From Prevotellaceae bacterium UBA4359 (GTDB lineage Bacteria; Bacteroidota; Bacteroidia; Bacteroidales; Bacteroidaceae): 17,572 bases of DNA. Positions 13,683-17,572 of this stretch are shown piece by piece. Positions within the stretch are counted from its first letter, which is position 1. Each line of letters opens with the position of its first letter. Where the stretch lies: positions 1 through 17,572 of the forward strand of contig DGSP01000046.1 in NCBI GenBank assembly GCA_002393555.1, written 5' to 3'. The position numbers and the translations under genes were made by a program. The notes under the pieces are model-generated. The model worked only from the letters and a program-made list of their open reading frames with translations, made no database searches and was not told the origin of the DNA.

Positions 13683-13977
13683 GGTTTATGTTCACAACAT
13701 GGAGGCTGGCATATTGCAAGAGACGGATGCCAGAGAATATGTGTTCACTTATGGTGAGGACTACCACGGTGAGCCAGTTTGCTTGGCCATGCCCGTAAGA
13801 AAAGAGCCTTACCGTTCCAACTATCTCTTTCCTTATTTTTATAACATGTTGTCTGAAGGCTCCAATCGTCAGGTGCAATCCATGTTGCATCATATCGATG
13901 AAAACGATGATTTTGGTATCATGCTTGCAACAGCCGGGCACGATACCATCGGAGCCGTAACCATTAAACCGATGTGA
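13669..13977 (+). CDS. hipS: HipS-like protein (HipA N-terminal subdomain 1)
   Basis: A 102-residue protein equivalent to the N-terminal subdomain of HipA (the HipA N1/couple domain). Features seen are LFPYFYNMLSEG (53-64), which matches the LPPFFxNLLPEG-like block of HipA proteins, and DDFGIMLATAGHDTIGAV (80-97). In single-chain HipA these residues are fused to the kinase; here they form their own gene. In the described HipBST systems of Escherichia coli this separate piece acts as the antitoxin that neutralises HipT. The start at ATG 13669 overlaps hipB by 14 bp; a TTG six bases earlier is less likely. The stop overlaps or abuts the start of the kinase gene. Confidence 0.85.
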   Translation: MRKCKVYVHNMEAGILQETDAREYVFTYGEDYHGEPVCLAMPVRKEPYRSNYLFPYFYNMLSEGSNRQVQSMLHHIDENDDFGIMLATAGHDTIGAVTIKPM

Positions 13978-13979
13978 AG

Positions 13980-14987
13980 ATGATAGAGGTCAATGTTTGC
14001 CCTTCCACCTTGCAGGAAGGCTTTACCACCTATTCCCCTGTAGCCCGAAAACTATTGTTTGACGGGAAGGAGGTTTTTCATGTGTTGGATTTTGACAGTC
14101 CCAACAACGAAAGTGCCGACAATGAAGCCTATCTGAAGAATGTAGGACGAATCTCGCTTTCTGGTGTTCAACCCAAGGCGAGTTTGGTGCTGGATAGTGA
14201 GGGACATTTGGTAAGGCCAGCCGAAGGTGAACGTGGAACATACATCTTGAAACCGGCTCCTTCATCCTATGCTTTGCTTGACCGCAAGCATTGTCCTGCC
14301 AACGAACATTTGACCATGCAGTTGGCCTCACAAGTCTATCACATTGAGACTGCCGCCAATGGCATTTGTTTCTTCCAAGATGGTGAAGCCGCCTATCTTT
14401 GCCGTCGCTTTGATGTCGGTCCCAGCGGCCAGAAGTATAGTCAAGAAGATTTTGCTTCTCTTGCTGGACTGACAAACGCCAACGGAGGCAGTGATTTCAA
14501 ATATAGCAATCTGAGTTATGAGGAATGTGCAGACATCATTCGTAAGTATGTTAAGGCTGCTCCTGTTGAAATCCTGAAGTTCTTCCGTATCATCGTATTC
14601 AATTATCTTACCCTCAATGACGATGCTCACCTAAAGAACTTCTCACTCATCAATCGAGGCGATGGGGAGTATCACCTCGCTCCTGCTTACGACCTCATCA
14701 ATACCAGTCTGCATTTGAGGATGCCTCGCATCTTCGCACTCGACAAAGGGTTATTCAAAGAAGGCATGCAACTATCCGATACAAGAACGGTTGGACGAAA
14801 GGACTTTGAGGAATTTGGACGTCGCATTGGTATGACTGCAAGATTAGTGAAACGGGAATTGGATTTCTTTGCCAAGGAACATCCGTTGGCCATAGAATTG
14901 ATCAACCGTTCCTTCCTGTCAGACCCATTGAAACGCAGCTACTGGCTTTCGTACAACTATCGACGTGCAACGTTGGGACTTAAATGA
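13980..14987 (+). CDS. hipT: HipT-like serine/threonine kinase toxin
   Basis: A 335-residue HipA-type kinase lacking the N-terminal subdomain. The glycine-rich loop is SLSGVQPKASL (59-69), with serines S59 and S61 placed like the autophosphorylated pair of HipT kinases. K91 (TYILKP) is the likely ATP-binding lysine, NDDAHLKNFS (213-222) the catalytic loop with D215 as probable base, and APAYDLINT (234-242) the metal-binding segment with D238. HipA and HipT phosphorylate aminoacyl-tRNA synthetases and halt growth; the target here is unknown. An in-frame GTG at 13974 would add two residues and overlap hipS by 4 bp; the ATG was preferred. All key residues are present, so it looks active. A 13-bp hairpin lies about 130 bp downstream. 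Confidence 0.9.
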   Translation: MIEVNVCPSTLQEGFTTYSPVARKLLFDGKEVFHVLDFDSPNNESADNEAYLKNVGRISLSGVQPKASLVLDSEGHLVRPAEGERGTYILKPAPSSYALLDRKHCPANEHLTMQLASQVYHIETAANGICFFQDGEAAYLCRRFDVGPSGQKYSQEDFASLAGLTNANGGSDFKYSNLSYEECADIIRKYVKAAPVEILKFFRIIVFNYLTLNDDAHLKNFSLINRGDGEYHLAPAYDLINTSLHLRMPRIFALDKGLFKEGMQLSDTRTVGRKDFEEFGRRIGMTARLVKRELDFFAKEHPLAIELINRSFLSDPLKRSYWLSYNYRRATLGLK

Positions 14988-15047
14988 TGCGATTACACTT
15001 TTCCAGGGTGTTTTTGCCTCTTTTTGTACACTTTTGGATAAATTGCT

Positions 15048-15082
15048 CACGCTCAGCATTGCTTAAGCACGCTTAGCACTGC
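15048..15082. repeat. Imperfect direct repeat pair downstream of hipT
   Basis: CACGCTCAGCATTGC (15048-15062) recurs as CACGCTTAGCACTGC (15068-15082), with 13 of 15 bases identical at 20-bp spacing. No function is visible. It belongs to the gene-free stretch 14988-15530. Confidence 0.6.
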
Positions 15083-15091
15083 ATTCGCTAA

Positions 15092-15109
15092 ATCGCAATT
15101 TTCTAAGAT
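15092..15109. promoter_or_regulatory. Weak third HipB-operator-like site
   Basis: ATCGCAATTTTCTAAGAT matches the operator at 13442-13459 at 14 of 18 positions, including the first eight. It lies about 100 bp beyond the hipT stop. It could be a distal binding site or a chance match in A+T-rich DNA. Confidence 0.25.
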
Positions 15110-15118
15110 TCACATAAG

Positions 15119-15162
15119 AATGCCCGAATGATTACTTGTTATCAGTTATTCATTTGGGCATT
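15119..15162. terminator. Possible hairpin terminator of the hip operon
   Basis: Arms 15119-15131 and 15150-15162 pair over 13 bp with a single G-T wobble, around an 18-nt loop. TTATGCTTTG follows, which is only weakly T-rich. The position after hipT suits a terminator, but the long loop and the weak T-run leave this uncertain. Confidence 0.4.
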
Positions 15163-15270
15163 TATGCTTTGTACTTATGGGAAAAGCTAATTTGTCAATG
15201 AACATTAGCGAAAAACAAACATTTTTGTAACTTTTTTCACGTTACGCAGAAAGACTGCATAGGGGCATTG

Positions 15271-15278
15271 TACCTTTG
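15271..15278 (+). promoter_or_regulatory. Orphan -7 element before the palindrome array
   Basis: TACCTTTG followed by CACCC matches TAnnTTTG as well as the promoters of the metabolic genes do. No -33 TTTG lies at the normal distance. It points to the right, where no plus-strand gene follows, only a 21-codon open frame (15287-15352) and four palindromes. It would drive transcription through the array and against the convergent methyltransferase-HIT gene. Confidence 0.45.
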
Positions 15279-15341
15279 CACCCGAAATGACGGAACAGCG
15301 AGAACAGAGCGGAGTTTATTCCTTATTCATGCCTTATATGC

Positions 15342-15496
15342 TTACCATTTAGGAAAATGGTAAACGTAATGAGCGCAAGACGTTAACCATGTAGGGGTTA
15401 TGGATAACAGGATTCTGCCTATACGTTAACCATTCAGCATAATGGATAACGTTGTTGTTTCCTGACGTTAACCATTTGACGTAGCGGATAACGTCA
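15342..15496. repeat. Four tandem palindromes at about 42-bp spacing
   Basis: Unit 1 (15342-15363) is TTACCATTT with AAATGGTAA, perfect. Unit 2 pairs GTTAACCAT (15382-15390) with ATGGATAAC (15400-15408). Unit 3 pairs ACGTTAACCATT (15423-15434) with AATGGATAACGT (15441-15452). Unit 4 pairs TGACGTTAACC (15463-15473) with GGATAACGTCA (15486-15496). Units 2 to 4 share the same single mismatch (TTAACC facing GGATAA). The sequences between the arms differ from unit to unit. They lie between hipT and the end of the methyltransferase-HIT gene, in the gene-free stretch 14988-15530. They could be a structured RNA, a set of protein-binding sites or a recombination or attachment region. Confidence 0.85.
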
Positions 15497-15530
15497 GCAC
15501 CCAGTTTTACTATGTTTCTCCGTTCACAGG

Positions 15531-16457
15531 TCATATTTCGTCATGTTTTACGCTCTCCTTTGCACTCGTTGAGAGCTTCTCCGGCTTCTTTTTCGCCGAG
15601 TAACTTTGCTTTGAGGGTATCACACCGCGAACACCGCCCTTTGGGTTAGGCACGTCGCCCTTGTATCTTGGGATGATATGCATGTGGCAGTGGAAGACCG
15701 ATTGCCCTGCAGCCTCACCGATATTGATGCCAACATTGTAGCCATCAGGATGGAAACGCTCGTCTATCTTCTTCATGACATATTCTTGCACCACATTCAT
15801 AGCCTCCTTTTCGTGGTTCGTCAAATCGCGATAGGATGCAACGTGTCGTTTGGGAATTATCAGTGCATGGCCGGGCGATACAGGATAGCCGTCGTAGAAA
15901 GCGACGCAGGTAGCCGTCTCGCAGATAATTTCCACATATCGTGCGAGATTGCAAAAATGGCATCGTACCCCATCTTTCCTTGGCAGTTTGTTGAAATGGT
16001 TGTATTGGTAGAGTTCGTAGCTTTTGTTGCTGACGATACTTTTATATGGTAGTTTGACGTTGCACTGATACGTCCATTGCTTGTGAATAGCATGGAGTCG
16101 GAACCCTTCTTCCGTGAGGTCACGACGCACGGCAAAATAGGCCGTACCCTTGGGGGAAAGCAGATTGGTAACATTCATCAGCACTTCAGCTTGTGCATAC
16201 GGCTCCAGAACATTCAACACATAATTACAGATGATGGTATCGAACTTTCCTTCAGGGAAGTCGGGGCGATAATAATAATCATAGCCAATAATATTATGCC
16301 CTTGTTTCTTCAGTTCATCGGTATCAAAACCATAGCCACAACCGAAATCGAGAATTTTCCCTTTCAGCAGATTATGCTCTAAAAGGTATCGGGTAGGAAC
16401 AGACATTGCCGTTCTCTTAATTGCCGTTAGGTAGGGATGATTTATAATTGGTTCCAT
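15531..16457 (-). CDS. SAM-dependent methyltransferase fused to a HIT-family domain
   Basis: A 308-residue two-domain protein. Residues about 1-150 are a class I methyltransferase with motif I DFGCGYGFD (37-45), GYDYYYRPDFPEG (58-70) and FDTIICNYVLNVL (72-84). These blocks recall methyltransferases linked to DNA phosphorothioation genes, by memory only. Residues about 163-285 are a HIT domain: CHFC (166-169), SPGHALIIPKRH (194-205) and the catalytic histidine triad HCHMH (256-260). HIT proteins hydrolyse or transfer nucleotides. The tail (about 285-308) is Lys/Ser-rich. The gene starts 12 bp after the HNH nuclease stop, so the two are probably one operon. The substrate of either domain is unknown. 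Base composition is A+T-rich compared with the metabolic genes. Confidence 0.85.
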   Translation of the reverse strand: MEPIINHPYLTAIKRTAMSVPTRYLLEHNLLKGKILDFGCGYGFDTDELKKQGHNIIGYDYYYRPDFPEGKFDTIICNYVLNVLEPYAQAEVLMNVTNLLSPKGTAYFAVRRDLTEEGFRLHAIHKQWTYQCNVKLPYKSIVSNKSYELYQYNHFNKLPRKDGVRCHFCNLARYVEIICETATCVAFYDGYPVSPGHALIIPKRHVASYRDLTNHEKEAMNVVQEYVMKKIDERFHPDGYNVGINIGEAAGQSVFHCHMHIIPRYKGDVPNPKGGVRGVIPSKQSYSAKKKPEKLSTSAKESVKHDEI

Positions 16458-16469
16458 AGTATAATCGCA

Positions 16470-17546
16470 TTAGAATTGTTGAAAGCCCATATTGAGTGCC
16501 ATTTGGCTCAAAGGGGAGAATGTATCATAGAACCTCTTCAAGAAGGCCTCGTCGTCCATCTGCATCAAGTCTCTTGGCGAAGCTCCCAACGCATAATACT
16601 CATTCAAGATAGCATCTTTTTGTTTACTGACTGGGATATACAAACGAAGGGCTTTGTGCTGTACGCTTGCCATCTTTGGGAGATAATGTTTCAAATCTGG
16701 AATGCGATTGCTCTTCGAGGAGTTGATGCTGCCATTAGCCGGAATAAGATTCCAATTTTGGTTGTGAGATACGAAACTCCACGGCATAAAATGGTCGAGT
16801 TCAAACTGCTTTATGCCCAAGGGTGTATCAGTGTATATACAAGTGATTGGCCCGCCAATTTCAATGACCTTGTTCCAAAACTTTGTCTGGGCAGTCAGCG
16901 CATCACGCTTTTCTGGACGAATCAATTTGCCTGCGACATTCGGCACGTTGGGGTTCTTGGATTGCAAAAACAGCGTAAGATTCCAAAATGCGAAGTCACG
17001 CAATATCTCATAGTTCGTTTTCAGATAATGGCTCCAACTCGGATTGATTTTCACCGTCAGCCCTTCGCCCGTTCCCGTCAGCGAATACAGACAATTATTC
17101 TCAAAAGACTGAGAACGAATCTGCATCTCCTTTGGGTCAGAAGTTCTTATCCATGGTGATTGAAACCAGAAAGGAACATTTTTGATGAGTTTCTTAACCT
17201 CACTCTTAACATGTCGGTTGGCAAATACCGCATCTGTAATCACATTGTTCTTATCCTCCAGTTTGTCATCGACGGTTATCCCCGTAATACCTGCAACTTT
17301 CGGGATTATTACCTCCATTGAATCACCCTTGCCAAAGTACAGATTGAAATATTTAATAGGATACCACGCATAGGCCACCATTCTTGCTGCCACTTTGAGA
17401 GCCAGAATTTCGTTCAACTGCTCTTTAACATGCATGTCGAGCAACGCCAATAACCAGTAGAATTTATATGTGGCCGTTGTGTCATCAAACACACGGTTCA
17501 TGGCACTGGTTGATAGTTCTTCTGATTGAGGTAAAGTCATATTCAT
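16470..17546 (-). CDS. HNH endonuclease domain protein
   Basis: A 358-residue protein with a C-terminal HNH-type nuclease fold: CIYTDTPLG (236-244), ELDHFMPWSFVSH (249-261) with the D251-H252 pair, and NWNLIPANGSINSSKSNRIP (264-283) ending the motif. The usual second zinc-knuckle cysteines are missing; only C236 remains and serines replace others, so it is a zinc-ribbon-free variant. Residues 1-230 are mostly helical in appearance (YKFYWLLALLDMH near 28) and match no family I recognise; they may bind DNA or a partner. An in-frame stop two codons before the ATG fixes the N-terminus. Only 26 bp of upstream DNA is visible, so its promoter, and any earlier genes of the operon, lie beyond the window edge. 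Context suggests a restriction or defence role; this is inference. Confidence 0.8.
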   Translation of the reverse strand: MNMTLPQSEELSTSAMNRVFDDTTATYKFYWLLALLDMHVKEQLNEILALKVAARMVAYAWYPIKYFNLYFGKGDSMEVIIPKVAGITGITVDDKLEDKNNVITDAVFANRHVKSEVKKLIKNVPFWFQSPWIRTSDPKEMQIRSQSFENNCLYSLTGTGEGLTVKINPSWSHYLKTNYEILRDFAFWNLTLFLQSKNPNVPNVAGKLIRPEKRDALTAQTKFWNKVIEIGGPITCIYTDTPLGIKQFELDHFMPWSFVSHNQNWNLIPANGSINSSKSNRIPDLKHYLPKMASVQHKALRLYIPVSKQKDAILNEYYALGASPRDLMQMDDEAFLKRFYDTFSPLSQMALNMGFQQF

Positions 17547-17547
17547 T

Positions 17548-17560
17548 ATTTAAGTTTCGG
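17548..17560. repeat. Thirteen-base copy of the mobile element's end motif
   Basis: Read on the minus strand this is CCGAAACTTAAAT, identical to the right end of the element at 10244-10256, and it lies directly upstream of the HNH gene start. It could be the end of another copy that continues past the window edge, or chance. Confidence 0.35.
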
Positions 17561-17572
17561 TTGTTTGATTTA

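Noticed and set aside
13669..14987. hipA broken by a frameshift
   Set aside because: Both parts have proper starts and stops with operon-style overlaps, intact motifs and lengths fitting HipS and HipT, so the split is likely natural.
15287..15352. Small 21-residue gene after the orphan promoter
   Set aside because: Too short to judge, without a ribosome binding site or recognisable composition; noted only as context of the possible RNA.
15342..15496. CRISPR array
   Set aside because: The intervals are only about 12-14 bp, the units are imperfect and no cas genes are present.
15349..15534. Open frame of 61 residues on the minus strand across the palindrome array
   Set aside because: Its repeated residues come from the palindromes, whose 41-43 bp spacing is not a multiple of three throughout; it looks non-coding.

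Overview
The window looks like chromosomal DNA from an anaerobic member of the Bacteroidales, probably Prevotella/Segatella-like. This rests on several promoters with the Bacteroidetes -7 signature TAnnTTTG, weak Shine-Dalgarno sites, an oxygen-sensitive glycyl radical enzyme with its activase, a split hip toxin-antitoxin locus, and abundant 7-bp tandem repeats between genes. No BLAST or HMM search could be run, so the taxonomy is an inference.

Layout. (1) 1-5126, minus strand: a likely three-gene operon, trxB -> dsbD -> HerA-like ATPase (DUF853 type). trxB and dsbD overlap by 4 bp (ATGA), and a well-formed promoter lies ahead of trxB. It links cytosolic thioredoxin reduction to a membrane electron carrier serving the periplasm. 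(2) 5127-5521: divergent intergenic region with an 83-bp near-palindrome built from three 24-bp units. (3) 5522-9996, plus strand: a POT/PTR peptide transporter, then a trans-4-hydroxy-L-proline dehydratase-like glycyl radical enzyme (HypD) and msrA. (4) 9997-10296: a MITE/REP-like element. Its first half is an exact 110-bp inverted copy of the first 110 bases of the window, so about 9.9 kb is bracketed by perfect inverted repeats. (5) 10297-13253: the radical-SAM activase of the glycyl radical enzyme, then proB and proA. The peptide transporter, HypD, its activase and ProBA suggest a locus that feeds pyrroline-5-carboxylate and proline from hydroxyproline-containing peptides and from glutamate. 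(6) 13254-13460: a nested hairpin, then a promoter flanked by two copies of an 18-bp near-palindrome. (7) 13461-14987: hipB, hipS and hipT, a HipBST-like three-gene toxin-antitoxin module. (8) 14988-15530: a non-coding, repeat-rich stretch with a lone promoter followed by four tandem palindromes at about 42-bp spacing. (9) 15531-17546, minus strand: an HNH nuclease gene followed 12 bp later by a gene fusing a SAM methyltransferase to a HIT domain, an accessory pair that may be a defence module.

The left and middle parts are metabolic and redox genes. From about 13360 rightward the DNA is visibly richer in A+T and carries accessory functions. The strongest candidates for something new are the mobile hairpin element family (110-bp inverted repeat, compensatory stem changes, possible 10-bp target duplication), an in-frame invasion of hypD by a 7-bp repeat array, the orphan four-palindrome array at 15342-15496, and the HNH plus methyltransferase-HIT pair.
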